Assembly: GCA_039819485.1 (NCBI GenBank)
Contig: JBCBRY010000042.1
Coordinates: 3,193 to 67,192, forward strand
Origin: UBA6168 sp039819485
Lineage (GTDB): Bacteria; Bacteroidota; Bacteroidia; Chitinophagales; Saprospiraceae
Direction: 5' to 3'
Length of the DNA stretch: 64,000 bases
Part shown: positions 27,597 to 35,951 of the stretch, piece after piece
Layout of the letters: each line of letters begins with the position of its first letter
Numbering within the stretch: position 1 is the stretch's first letter
Position numbers and translations under genes: made by a program
Notes under the pieces: model-generated
Told to the model about the DNA's origin: nothing
Databases searched by the model: none
What the model saw: the letters and a program-made list of their open reading frames with translations, nothing else

Positions 27597-28797
27597 AGAG
27601 AAAAAAGGTTTCATCCCTGGAAAGCATGTAGGCAATGGTATAAACTTTTGGTGGCGCAAAATTTAACAGTAGGTCAGTAAGCATATTATAGGCTCCGCGA
27701 GTTTTTCCAAGGCTTAAATCATTGTAGCTGGGGGAGGCGAAATTTGAACAGTTGATGATTTTACCATCAGGGTTGATATAACTTTGCCCGGCGATGACCT
27801 GGCATCCGGCTGAATAATTACTCTGGCCTTTGCCGGACCAGTGGATGTTGATGCTGAGGTTCGGACGTTCATCCAAACCCTTTAAAATATCTGCTTCGGT
27901 CAGTGCATCGTTGTTGTCGCGGTCCCTAAAAACCATCACGCCATATTTAGCTGGTTTGAGCGCTCGGTAAACTTTTCTTCCATCGCTGATCTTGTGCCAG
28001 CCAAACTTATATATATGCTGCCCTTCAATCAAAAATGGCTCATCTTTTCTTCCTTTGTTTTTGGTAAAATTAAATGCCATGGACTGGCTTGGATCGGTTG
28101 ATCCCCAGAACTTAAATACCAATCCATTGATCAGTAATACGAACACATCGTCATTCTCTCTTCTCGTCGTACTCATATCCTGATTGCGGCGGATGCCGAT
28201 TAAATGAATGGTTTCAGGAGAAGTATCCCAGTCTTTGATTTTATGCGTATCGCTTGGATGCTGGTAATCTTCGAGGTATTTCAAAATGGGGTGTGGATTG
28301 GCCAGGTAGTGGTTTTTAGCTTTGGTCAGCAAATTGATCCATTCAGTAAATTCAGCCGAAGGTTTGGCCGCAGATGACTGGGCCCAGCTGCACTTAAATT
28401 GTTGGCCAGGCGATTTTTCCCGTTTCCACTGATCGATGAAACGATAAGTATTCCGGCCTACGATTCCATCCGGCGTACCGATCGAGGGATCATTTTCGAC
28501 CGTACGGATATACTCCTGAAATAATCGGACGGCTGCATGGGTCTTATAGCCAAATATGCCATCCACCTTGCCGGAATTCATGAAACCGGCTTCTTTTAAG
28601 AACAGCTGCAGGTCTTTTACTTCGTGGCCCATAACTTCATCAAAGGCCCGCCAACTGCTATTTCCTTCATCCCTGAATTTTAATTTTCCTTTGAGCGCTG
28701 GGGACAAGGAAGCATGGTATAATGTAAAAAACTTACCAATATCGGTGGGGGTTTGACCTTGGTCAACTTTGCCAAGGCGGAGGGTTGTGTTGCTCAT
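27538..28797 (-). CDS. Peptidoglycan-binding-domain protein with SAGC motif
   Basis: A 419-residue protein without a signal peptide. Residues about 60-130 contain a PG_binding_1-like three-helix domain (EVKDLQLFLKEAGF, VDGIFGYKTHAAVRLFQEY, GTPDGIVGRNTYRFI). The C-terminal half has an unassigned region with HLIGIRRN, KYGVMVFRDRDNND and INIHWSGKGQSNYSAGCQVIAG. That last segment resembles the His...SAGC active-site ending of YkuD-like L,D-transpeptidases or related peptidoglycan enzymes, but the fold is not certain. The lack of a signal peptide suggests another export route or cytoplasmic use. It stands alone. Confidence 0.65.
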   Translation of the reverse strand: MSNTTLRLGKVDQGQTPTDIGKFFTLYHASLSPALKGKLKFRDEGNSSWRAFDEVMGHEVKDLQLFLKEAGFMNSGKVDGIFGYKTHAAVRLFQEYIRTVENDPSIGTPDGIVGRNTYRFIDQWKREKSPGQQFKCSWAQSSAAKPSAEFTEWINLLTKAKNHYLANPHPILKYLEDYQHPSDTHKIKDWDTSPETIHLIGIRRNQDMSTTRRENDDVFVLLINGLVFKFWGSTDPSQSMAFNFTKNKGRKDEPFLIEGQHIYKFGWHKISDGRKVYRALKPAKYGVMVFRDRDNNDALTEADILKGLDERPNLSINIHWSGKGQSNYSAGCQVIAGQSYINPDGKIINCSNFASPSYNDLSLGKTRGAYNMLTDLLLNFAPPKVYTIAYMLSRDETFFLSNKIDDKTIEGWANSMRNI

Positions 28798-28873
28798 TTG
28801 ATTTTAGGTTTTTTGAATAAATAACAAAAAGCATGAAATAGGAACAGCTATTTTATGCTTTTCAGGTACAGGT

Positions 28874-28881
28874 CAAATTTA
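28874..28881 (-). promoter_or_regulatory. Candidate -7 box for the peptidoglycan-binding gene
   Basis: Reads TAAATTTG on the minus strand, a perfect TAnnTTTG match about 77 bp upstream of the ATG at 28797. A TTG lies upstream but with a spacer near 14, shorter than usual. Confidence 0.3.
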
Positions 28882-29183
28882 CTAAAATTATTGTTCAAAA
28901 TATTAAGGTAATGCACATTTGTCAGAGCTTTTTTGCACTACCGGCGTGATTGGCCCTACTTTTTTTTAGCTGCAAGCATCCAAGTTTTCACAAGGTAATC
29001 TTTGGATGGAAAACCGAACCAAACTAGATGTAGTCTTTCGTGAGAACATTGTTGTGACTGCTGTGGTAACAAACAAGATACGAGAAAACACCACGATCTT
29101 TATGGCTATACAGAAAATATAATTAACTTTATGCACTTGAGCCCTTTACTTATCGACTGCTATGATCCAACTGCTCCAGTGGG

Positions 29184-29451
29184 TTTTGACTTATATTTTA
29201 ATCAGTCCGCAACTTTGTCCTTTGCCCGAAGGGAATTTATGTTTGCCGTTCTACAACAAGTGTGACAAAATAACTCTATCAGATATGTTAAATTGAAAAT
29301 AGTGCTGGTGTCAGCCCTCTAATTTAAAAAGCGTTTGTATCTTTTTTTAAAAAAATCAAATGAGAACAAGCCTTTTTTTATTGAGTTATACATCACCCAT
29401 GATATATCTATCGTGTCAGTACCCGAATTGCTGACACGATTTTTATTTTTG
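29184..29451 (+). ncRNA. Candidate small RNA transcription unit in the 666-bp gap 28798-29463
   Basis: TTTTG (29184-29188) and CAACTTTG (29210-29217) are 21 bp apart, a 7/8 match to the -7 box, so a transcript could start near 29224. It would end at the hairpin at 29410-29440. Between them there is no ORF longer than eight codons. The rest of the gap holds nothing I can recognise. This is a weak prediction. Confidence 0.28.
29410..29451 (+). terminator. Rho-independent-type terminator
   Basis: Perfect 10-bp stem ATCGTGTCAG/CTGACACGAT around an 11-nt loop, followed by TTTTATTTTTG. It lies only 13 bp before the alpha/beta-hydrolase start, so it must end something upstream on the plus strand. 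The only upstream neighbour is on the minus strand, which suggests an unseen transcript. The T-rich tail also contains TATTTTTG, a possible -7 box for the hydrolase. Confidence 0.7.
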
Positions 29452-29463
29452 TAAAAAATTTAA

Positions 29464-30147
29464 ATGAAACATTTGTTATTACTTCACGGCGCACTGGGCA
29501 GCAAAAACCAGTTTGATGAGTTGAAAACATACCTTACCGATCATTTTAAAATTCACGACTTAAATTTTTCCGGACATGGCGGACGGCCTGCTAAAGGCGA
29601 ATTTGGCAATGAATTATTTGCTGAAAACATTGACGAGTATTTATCCGAATATAATATTGATCAGTGTTCAATATTTGGGTATAGCATGGGTGGATATGCC
29701 GCTTTGTATTTTGCAAAAGAATATCCACAAAAAGTCGATAAAATAATGACACTTGCTACCAAATTCAACTGGACGCCTGAATCGGCTGCAAAGGAAGTAA
29801 AGATGCTCAACCCGGAAAAAATTGCGGAAAAAGTGCCTCATTTTGCTGACCTGTTAAAAAAAAGGCATGGTACGGAAAATTGGGAATCCATCCTGCAAAA
29901 AACAGCTGCCATGATGCTGGCACTGGGAAATGGAGATGCGTTGACAGAACATGATTTTAAAACAATTTCTTGCGAAACTTTAGTTGCCGTCGGGGATGCG
30001 GACAGAATGGTGTCTATCGATGAGTCGGCAAAAGTGGCAAACTTGATTCCGTCGGGAAAACTAAAAGTATTAAATGGTGTTGAACATCCGATCGAAAAGG
30101 TGAATAAACAAATACTCGCTAATACCATTATTCTATCTCTTCAATAA
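29464..30147 (+). CDS. Alpha/beta hydrolase
   Basis: A 227-residue cytoplasmic esterase/hydrolase-fold protein. The oxyanion-region motif LLLLHGALGSK follows the start; the nucleophile elbow is GYSMGGYAAL; the acid is probably the Asp in AVGDADRMV and the His is in GVEHPIEKV. Order and spacing fit the catalytic triad of the family. The substrate cannot be deduced. Another alpha/beta hydrolase follows 217 bp downstream, but repeat R3 and a weak hairpin separate them and the sequences are not close. Confidence 0.88.
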   Translation: MKHLLLLHGALGSKNQFDELKTYLTDHFKIHDLNFSGHGGRPAKGEFGNELFAENIDEYLSEYNIDQCSIFGYSMGGYAALYFAKEYPQKVDKIMTLATKFNWTPESAAKEVKMLNPEKIAEKVPHFADLLKKRHGTENWESILQKTAAMMLALGNGDALTEHDFKTISCETLVAVGDADRMVSIDESAKVANLIPSGKLKVLNGVEHPIEKVNKQILANTIILSLQ

Positions 30148-30160
30148 AACTTAGACCATA

Positions 30161-30200
30161 AACATTTTTTAGTTAGATGAACAAACGGGAAAATGTTTTT
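30161..30200 (+). terminator. Weak terminator-like hairpin
   Basis: AACATTTT (30161-30168) and AAAATGTT (30190-30197) form an 8-bp stem followed by TTT, just after the first alpha/beta hydrolase. AT-rich and therefore weak. Confidence 0.3.
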
Positions 30201-30214
30201 GGTTCTGACGGATG

Positions 30215-30341
30215 TAAGCAAGTGGTCAAAAAAGATGACACTTTTCCTTTACCTGAATCAGCGTTTTAAACTATGGAAATTAAGCATTTGCCAAAATAAA
30301 AGTGTCATTTATAGCGCTCCTTGTTTTTGATCACCTGCTTA
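30215..30341 (+). repeat. Dispersed intergenic TIR element, copy R3 (best preserved)
   Basis: A 127-bp copy with the clearest ends: TAAGCAAGTGGTCAAAAA at the left and TTTTTGATCACCTGCTTA at the right, inverse of each other except for two positions. It carries GATGACACTTTTCCTTTACC and AAAAGTGTCATTTATAGCG inside. It has no ORF. It lies between two alpha/beta-hydrolase genes. Confidence 0.85.
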
Positions 30342-30364
30342 AATAATTTAGTTGATTAAATTAT

Positions 30365-31195
30365 ATGGAAACAAACATACCGTTTGCAGAATTTGGGGAA
30401 AACGGGAGCATAATTCACTTTGCGCACGCGAATGGTTTTCCACCAAATTGTTACCAGCCATTATTAAATTCTTTATCAAAAAAAAATAAAATATTGGCCA
30501 TGCTCCAACGGCCACTCTGGGAAAATTCAGATCCGGAAAAGTTCAAATCATGGCATGTTTTAGCCGAAGACTTAATTGGTTTTTTGGATGAAAAAAAATT
30601 AAAGAATATCATTGGGATCGGCCATTCAATGGGAGGTGTTGCAACTGCTATAGCAGCCGCTAAGAGGCCCGATTTATTTAGCCATGTTATTCTGATTGAC
30701 CCTGTTTTATTTGCTACAAAATTTCATTTAATTAAAAATATTATGCCTTTGTGGCTGCGCAAGAAAAATTTTCCGATCGCTAAAATTGCGCTAAAAAGAA
30801 AAGATAAGTGGCCGTCAAAAAATGCCGCATATGATTCGTGGCGCAGCAAAAAAATATTTTCATTAATTCCAGACCGTTATTTTACTGATTTTATTGATGG
30901 AGCCATTCGGGAGAATACAGATGGAAGTGCCATCTTATTTTATCCAAAAAAATGGGAGGCACAAGTTTATTGTACACCCTCCAATGCCTGGCCCTTCCTC
31001 GCCAGGTTGAAACAGCCAACCCTCGCTATTAAAGCAGATGGAACCAATTTGCTTTTTCCGCCTATTTGGGATAAATGGAAAAAAATTCAGCCCTCCGCCA
31101 CGTTTTACATTGTTGAGAATGCCAGCCATCTGGTACCACTGGAACGGCCAGAAGTTTTGGTGAAAGTTATCAGTGAATTTTTACGGAAAAGTTAG
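30365..31195 (+). CDS. Alpha/beta hydrolase
   Basis: A 276-residue cytoplasmic alpha/beta-hydrolase. FAHANGFPPNCYQPLL is the oxyanion-loop strand, GIGHSMGGVAT the nucleophile elbow, and ENASHLVPLERPE carries the His near the C-terminus. The acid may be the Asp in AIKADGTNLLF. The FAHANGFP opening is shared with many Bacteroidota and proteobacterial hydrolases of unknown substrate. Codon use is like the neighbours; it is AT-richer than the NRPS region. Confidence 0.87.
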   Translation: METNIPFAEFGENGSIIHFAHANGFPPNCYQPLLNSLSKKNKILAMLQRPLWENSDPEKFKSWHVLAEDLIGFLDEKKLKNIIGIGHSMGGVATAIAAAKRPDLFSHVILIDPVLFATKFHLIKNIMPLWLRKKNFPIAKIALKRKDKWPSKNAAYDSWRSKKIFSLIPDRYFTDFIDGAIRENTDGSAILFYPKKWEAQVYCTPSNAWPFLARLKQPTLAIKADGTNLLFPPIWDKWKKIQPSATFYIVENASHLVPLERPEVLVKVISEFLRKS

Positions 31196-31492
31196 GGTAG
31201 GGGCGGTCTTATACGTTTTGCATCTGTTAGCAAAGTGCAGCCCGGACAAGAACGCAAGGTGGACCAGCATAAATGACAAACGTGCTGTTTGATCAACTTA
31301 GGGCCAAATGTTCGCCAAGGTGGTGCCGCAGTCGGCCTATCGGCCGTTCGACGCAACGACTCGGGCGACTGCCATACATACAGGGCTGTCCCCATGTATG
31401 TCAATCAGTACAGATAAAGGCTAATTGAAAACAAAACAACCAACCTTTGCCCAATTTTTGTTTTCTTTATGTTATAACTTTAGGCTTTCTCA
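31196..31492. other. GC-rich intergenic segment with internal palindromes, no gene
   Basis: Between 31230 and 31420 the base composition is distinctly GC-richer than the flanks. It contains GCAGTCG/CGACTGC arms (31329-31373), CGGCCTATCGGCCG, and CATACATACAGGG/CCCCATGTATG near 31372-31400. A 70-codon minus-strand frame crosses it but lacks protein-like composition. It could be a remnant of a mobile or REP-type element. Upstream of the redoxin gene, TAACTTTA at 31475 is a possible degenerate -7 box. Confidence 0.4.
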
Positions 31493-32083
31493 ATGAAATT
31501 TAAGTTTCCATATCTTTTGCTCTTCGCATTTTTACGAATGACGACCATTCAGGCGGAATCAGGATTCGGTGTCCCTGCGCCTGAGTCCGATAACTTTACC
31601 GTTTATATTTTCCTTGGGGAAGAATGCATCATTTCACAACAGTACACACTTTTACTGCGTCAATTACATTCCACGTATTCGAGCGACCGGGTTAATTTTA
31701 TTGGCCTGTTTCCAAACCCATCTTCCAATGAAAAAAAGATGGAAACGTTTAAAGGAAAATATCAATTGCCGTTCGAATTAAAACAGGATTTTTTGCAACA
31801 GGAAATGGACCGTTTTGGAATCAAAGTCACGCCGGAAGTTGTCGTTTTTAATGAATCAAAGAAAGAAGTTGTTTACCAGGGAAGAATCGACAACATGTTT
31901 TTTAGGGTCGGGAAAAGACGGACTGTGACCACTACTTCGGAATTGGAAGATGTACTTGAAAAAATTAAGAATCAGGAATTGATTATTTTTCATAAAACCC
32001 AGGCTGTGGGTTGTTTTATTACTCCTTTGGATGCAGATTTGAAAAATATTCAGATGTGCAAAACCATAGATGGAGGAAGATAG
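31493..32083 (+). CDS. Secreted redoxin (thioredoxin-fold) protein
   Basis: A 196-residue exported protein; the signal peptide ends near TIQA. The thioredoxin-like fold is indicated by FTVYIFLGEECIISQQYTLLLRQLH, VNFIGLFPN, and the cis-Pro segment GIKVTPEVVVFNESKKEVVYQGRIDN. Only the first Cys of the redox site is present (ECIIS in place of CxxC), as is common in the redoxin proteins that accompany copper monooxygenases in this phylum. The next gene, 41 bp downstream, is such a monooxygenase. A partner role in electron supply or copper handling is inferred. Confidence 0.8.
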   Translation: MKFKFPYLLLFAFLRMTTIQAESGFGVPAPESDNFTVYIFLGEECIISQQYTLLLRQLHSTYSSDRVNFIGLFPNPSSNEKKMETFKGKYQLPFELKQDFLQQEMDRFGIKVTPEVVVFNESKKEVVYQGRIDNMFFRVGKRRTVTTTSELEDVLEKIKNQELIIFHKTQAVGCFITPLDADLKNIQMCKTIDGGR

Positions 32084-32124
32084 AAGAGCGACCTATTGGT
32101 AGAAAAAATCTAAAATCATTTGAT

Positions 32125-33708
32125 ATGAAAAAGTATGTTACCGTTTTTTTAGCAGTATTGTTTTTTGGCCAATCGAATGTGGTAGCGCAGGTCAATTACA
32201 GTGAACACATTGCTCCTATCATTTACGATAATTGCACAGTTTGTCACCGGCAAGGTGAGATCGGGCCAATGGCACTCACCAATTATAACGAGGTCAAGAC
32301 CTGGGCCAATATGGTCGAATATACAACCAGTATTAAATATATGCCACCCTGGCCAGCTGACAAGGAATTTTCCACTTTTGTTGGAGAGCGGGGATTGACG
32401 GATTCGGAAATCCAATTGATCAAAGATTGGGTTGCAGCGGGAACTCCACAGGGGGATCCTGTGCTGGAGCCTGCTCCACCCGTATTTCCTTCGGGATCCC
32501 AAATTGGCACGCCGGACCTGGTGCTTTCGTTCTCCGAGTCCTACGTACATGAAGGTGACTTATCAGATCAGTATCAAATCATCGTTTTACCTACCGGATT
32601 GACAGAGGACAAAATGGTAAAGGCCATAGAGATCAGGCCAGGTAATCCTAACATTGTTCATCATGCCCTGTTTGCAGTTGATGAAACCGGCCAGGGAAAA
32701 ATAAAGGATGCCCAGACGCCAGAGTACGGTTTCCCAAGCTTTGGTGATTTTGGTGTGAACGGAGCGGAGCAATTTCCCCAGGCTTATGTTCCAGGTGCCA
32801 AGCCAGTAAAATTTTATACCGGAATTGGTGCATCCATGCCTGCCGGTTCTGATTTGCTCGTGCAAATGCATTACGCCCCGATTTCAAATACACAATCTGA
32901 TTCTTCAACGGTCAACATTTTCTTCGCTGATCCAAACGAGCAAATTGATCGGATTGTCAGAGAACATATCATGCTGCCGTTCGGTGGCACACTGTCCAAT
33001 GGTCCGTTCATCATGCAGCCAGAACAAGTCAAAACTTTTCATGGAGTCTATACCGTACCGACAAAAATCAGCATGCTCGGGATTTTTCCACATAGTCATT
33101 TATTGGGCAAGGACTGGACGGTGTATGCGGTTTCACCACAGGGCGATACGACCAATTTGGTAAAAATAGATGATTGGGATTTCAATTGGCAGAACATGTA
33201 TTTTTTCGAGCGATTCCAAATACTGGAACCCGGTACTCGAATTCATGCCTATGCCACTTACGATAATACTTCAAATAACCCATACAACCCAAATAATCCA
33301 CCTCAACAAGTTGGCTGGGGGCTGGGTACAGAAGATGAAATGTATTACCTGCCTTTGGTCTTTGTCAATTATAAACAAGGCGATGAGGACATCGTGATTA
33401 CAGATAACCCAACAGATGTGGATGATCTAAATCTCGTTTTTAACCGGGACAAACTATTCCCCGTTTTCCCAAATCCAGCGAACAATGAAATTACTGTTGG
33501 ATTTACTTTGGCCACCGCTGATAAAATCAATATTGAAATCCGTGACCTGAACGGCCGTTTGGTCAAAAGTGTTTTGCAAAACAGGATGCACCTTTCCGGC
33601 CAGCATCAAATGCAGGTCGAATTAGGTGATTTATCAAATGGCATTTATATTTTGAATATCAACAGCGACCGGATGAATTTATCTGAAAAATTTTCAGTCA
33701 ATAACTGA
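32125..33708 (+). CDS. Secreted cytochrome c/copper type II monooxygenase-like protein with T9SS domain
   Basis: A 527-residue exported protein. The ATG at 32125 opens the signal peptide (ending VVAQ); the longer frame starts inside the redoxin gene. Residues 37-41 read CTVCH, a c-type heme site, within a small cytochrome-like domain ending near WVAAG. The region about 125-430 resembles the peptidylglycine/dopamine monooxygenase fold, with candidate copper ligands His179-His180 (NIVHHALF), His249 (QMHYAP), and His323/His325 (FPHSHLLGKDW). It ends with a T9SS type A domain (VFPNPANNEITVGF). Heme-to-copper electron transfer during hydroxylation of an organic substrate is a reasonable inference; the substrate is unknown. 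Confidence 0.85.
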   Translation: MKKYVTVFLAVLFFGQSNVVAQVNYSEHIAPIIYDNCTVCHRQGEIGPMALTNYNEVKTWANMVEYTTSIKYMPPWPADKEFSTFVGERGLTDSEIQLIKDWVAAGTPQGDPVLEPAPPVFPSGSQIGTPDLVLSFSESYVHEGDLSDQYQIIVLPTGLTEDKMVKAIEIRPGNPNIVHHALFAVDETGQGKIKDAQTPEYGFPSFGDFGVNGAEQFPQAYVPGAKPVKFYTGIGASMPAGSDLLVQMHYAPISNTQSDSSTVNIFFADPNEQIDRIVREHIMLPFGGTLSNGPFIMQPEQVKTFHGVYTVPTKISMLGIFPHSHLLGKDWTVYAVSPQGDTTNLVKIDDWDFNWQNMYFFERFQILEPGTRIHAYATYDNTSNNPYNPNNPPQQVGWGLGTEDEMYYLPLVFVNYKQGDEDIVITDNPTDVDDLNLVFNRDKLFPVFPNPANNEITVGFTLATADKINIEIRDLNGRLVKSVLQNRMHLSGQHQMQVELGDLSNGIYILNINSDRMNLSEKFSVNN

Positions 33709-33732
33709 TCGGAAGAAAAGCAAAAAATAAGT

Positions 33733-33772
33733 AAAAAGGCAAAAGTGGATTTTTTCACTTTTGCCTTTTTTT
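33733..33772. terminator. Bidirectional terminator
   Basis: Perfect 15-bp stem AAAAAGGCAAAAGTG/CACTTTTGCCTTTTT with an 8-nt loop. It has T-rich ends in both directions and lies between the convergent monooxygenase and charged-protein genes, so it can serve both. Confidence 0.85.
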
Positions 33773-33843
33773 GTCACAGCAATTGATAATTATATTGAAA
33801 GAAACGAAATCCCGGACCGCTGGATCTGCAAATCAACAATCAA

Positions 33844-34629
33844 TTATTCCTTTTCCTTCTTCACGATTTTCTTTTTCTTTTTCACTGTCTTTTTAATTGT
33901 TTTTCCGTCTTTATCTTTTTCTTCCGTAGTTTCTTCTTCGATGATTATGATATCACCTTCTTCATTATCGCCTTTTTCTATCCAGATCATTTGATCTGCT
34001 TCACCTTCCGTTGATTCGATGGTGATTTCTATATTTTTTCCGTCTGCACTTTTCTTTTTGATGATTTTTACATTTTGCTCACTCAATTCTTGTACTTCAC
34101 CGTCTTCACCGATAAAAATCATTTTTTCAGGATTTTCTCCATCCCCTTCTTCATCTTTCATTTCCACGAACACTTCGGTCTTGCCATCCTTTTTCTTAAT
34201 GACTTTTATTTCTTTGACGTTCTCATCAGCATCGACATTATCAAGATTGATGACTTCATGGTCGCCATCACTCTCCACTTCAATACCCTGTGATTTTTTG
34301 ATGATTTTGTATTTCTTTTGAGTTCCTTTTTCTGCGCTTTGTTTAATAATGATTTTCTCTTCACCTCCTTTAATATCTTCCATTTCTATTTCAATGTCAA
34401 TTTCATGGCCTTCGCCCAAGGCTTTCTCGATGATTTTATCAATCTCCTCGTCACTTATTTCATCACCTTCTTTGACAATAGTTGTGGTGGTTGTTTTGCC
34501 GTCTTTATCTTTCGTTTTAGTAACGACGGTCATTTTGCGTTTTTCTTTTTTTTCCGCTTCTTGCGCATTCATTTGTTGGCTGAAAAAGGCCAGCAGCAAG
34601 AAACAGCTAAATAGAATCTTAAATTTCAT
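33844..34629 (-). CDS. Secreted highly charged Lys/Glu/Asp-rich protein, unknown function
   Basis: A 261-residue exported protein; the signal peptide ends QQMNAQ. The mature part is built of alternating Lys, Glu, Asp, Ile and Val, such as TKDKDGKTTTTTIVKEGDEI, HEIDIEIEMEDIKGGEEKI and EVEMKDEEGDG-like stretches. It ends in a Lys-rich tail (TVKKKKKIVKKEKE). The alternation of charged and beta-branched residues suggests repeated beta-hairpins and not a coiled coil. No T9SS domain or lipobox is seen, so it is probably periplasmic. I do not recognise a family. Confidence 0.75.
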   Translation of the reverse strand: MKFKILFSCFLLLAFFSQQMNAQEAEKKEKRKMTVVTKTKDKDGKTTTTTIVKEGDEISDEEIDKIIEKALGEGHEIDIEIEMEDIKGGEEKIIIKQSAEKGTQKKYKIIKKSQGIEVESDGDHEVINLDNVDADENVKEIKVIKKKDGKTEVFVEMKDEEGDGENPEKMIFIGEDGEVQELSEQNVKIIKKKSADGKNIEITIESTEGEADQMIWIEKGDNEEGDIIIIEEETTEEKDKDGKTIKKTVKKKKKIVKKEKE

Positions 34630-34632
34630 GTT

Positions 34633-34800
34633 TGATTGAGTTATTGAGTTATTGAGTTATTGGGGAGGTGGTTCTTTATTTAATGATTGAACTTAATGAA
34701 CTCAGTTGCTTCGCACCGATTGTAAAATTAATACTATTCTCGTTCCAAATAAAAAATCCATTTATTTGCAAAACCAACCCAATAACCCAATAACTCAATT
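34633..34800. repeat. Facing GAGTTATT tandem repeats
   Basis: Left arm 34633-34664 is ATTGAGTTATTGAGTTATTG-like, right arm 34777-34800 is its inverse (CCCAATAACCCAATAACTC). They flank a 110-bp AT-rich spacer between divergent genes and end four bases before the oxidoreductase ATG. Promoters of both genes must lie within or between the arms. Confidence 0.7.
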
Positions 34801-34803
34801 AAC

Positions 34804-35784
34804 ATGAAAGCAGTTTTACTCAAACAGTTCGGGGGGATAGGGGAGCTATACATTGGAGACGCCCCTGTTCCGGAAATTTCAGCGCAAGAAGTCTTGGTAA
34901 AAGTTGGGGCAACAGCCCTTAACCGTGCCGACTTGTTACAGAGAAAAGGTCTTTATCCGCCTCCTCCAGGAGAAAGTGAAATCATTGGTTTGGAAATGGC
35001 AGGAGTAATAGAAAATTGTGGCAGCGAAGTAAAAAACTGGAAAACGGGAGACCGTGTCTTTGCATTGTTGGCAGGCGGAGGTTATGCAGAGTATGTCAGG
35101 GTGCATCAAGATATGCTGATGCCCATCCCTGACAACCTTGAGATTGAGCAGGCGGCCGGAATAGCGGAGGCTTTTCTGACAGCATGGCAGGCTGTTGTCT
35201 GGTTGGCTAATTTGCAGCCGTCAGAAGACATTCTGATCCATGCCGGGGCAAGTGGTGTTGGAACAGCTGCCATCCAAATAGCCAATAGCATTGGGGCAAA
35301 TATCTGGGTGACTGCCTCCCCTGGAAAACATCCGTTATGCGAGCAATTAGGTGCAGCTGAATGTATTGATTACCGGACGCAGGATTTTGTCAAAACCATT
35401 TCGGAAAAACGTAAAGGGGGAGTAGATGTACTCATTGATTTCATTGGCGCTCCATATTTTTCTAAGAACCTTCAAGCACTGGGTATAGATGGGAGAATGG
35501 TCATGTTGGGGTTTATGGGGGGGATGAAAATTGAACAACTGAATTTGGCTCCCGTGCTTTTCAAAAGATTGAAGGTGATGGGCTCAACACTACGTGCCAG
35601 GAGGCTGGATTATAAAATAAAGCTGACCCGTGATTTCAAAGAAAACTGTCTGCCTCAGTTTAGTTCAGGTGTTATCCGTCCGGTCATTGATTCAGTGTTT
35701 GATTGGCAAGAGGTGCAGAAAGCCCATGCCTATATGGAAGCCAACAAGAATCAGGGCAAGGTCATTTTAAAAATAGCCGGATGA
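34804..35784 (+). CDS. PIG3-type NAD(P)H quinone oxidoreductase
   Basis: A 326-residue zinc-independent medium-chain dehydrogenase/reductase. GAPVPEISAQEVLVKVGATALNRADLLQRKGLYPPPPG is the typical N-terminal region (shown here only as a pattern at residues about 18-55), the nucleotide-binding loop is HAGASGVGTAAIQIA, and the end is KAHAYMEANKNQGKVILKI. No Cys/His zinc ligands are visible. It should reduce quinones or related carbonyls with NADPH in the cytosol. Its length is normal for the PIG3 group. Confidence 0.92.
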   Translation: MKAVLLKQFGGIGELYIGDAPVPEISAQEVLVKVGATALNRADLLQRKGLYPPPPGESEIIGLEMAGVIENCGSEVKNWKTGDRVFALLAGGGYAEYVRVHQDMLMPIPDNLEIEQAAGIAEAFLTAWQAVVWLANLQPSEDILIHAGASGVGTAAIQIANSIGANIWVTASPGKHPLCEQLGAAECIDYRTQDFVKTISEKRKGGVDVLIDFIGAPYFSKNLQALGIDGRMVMLGFMGGMKIEQLNLAPVLFKRLKVMGSTLRARRLDYKIKLTRDFKENCLPQFSSGVIRPVIDSVFDWQEVQKAHAYMEANKNQGKVILKIAG

Positions 35785-35951
35785 ATACCAAACTGCCGTA
35801 TTGTATGACATAAATCACTCCCTGTTTTTTGTAACTAATTCTCATTAATATTAGTTTAAATATTTAAAAAAAGCTTTTTTGTGATCCTTCTTGGTTTAAA
35901 GTTTTTTTTACTTACATTTATCTCTGTAAACCCAAAGTGTCTGCCGCTAGG

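Noticed and set aside
31192..31404. 70-codon minus-strand frame
   Set aside because: It lies in the GC-rich palindromic patch, is Arg/Pro/Thr-rich as expected for non-coding GC-rich DNA, and overlaps the end of a real gene.
34019..34639. Ser/Phe-rich plus-strand frames opposite the charged secreted protein
   Set aside because: They are antisense translations of Lys/Glu/Asp-rich coding DNA (TTC/TTT codons) with no start context.
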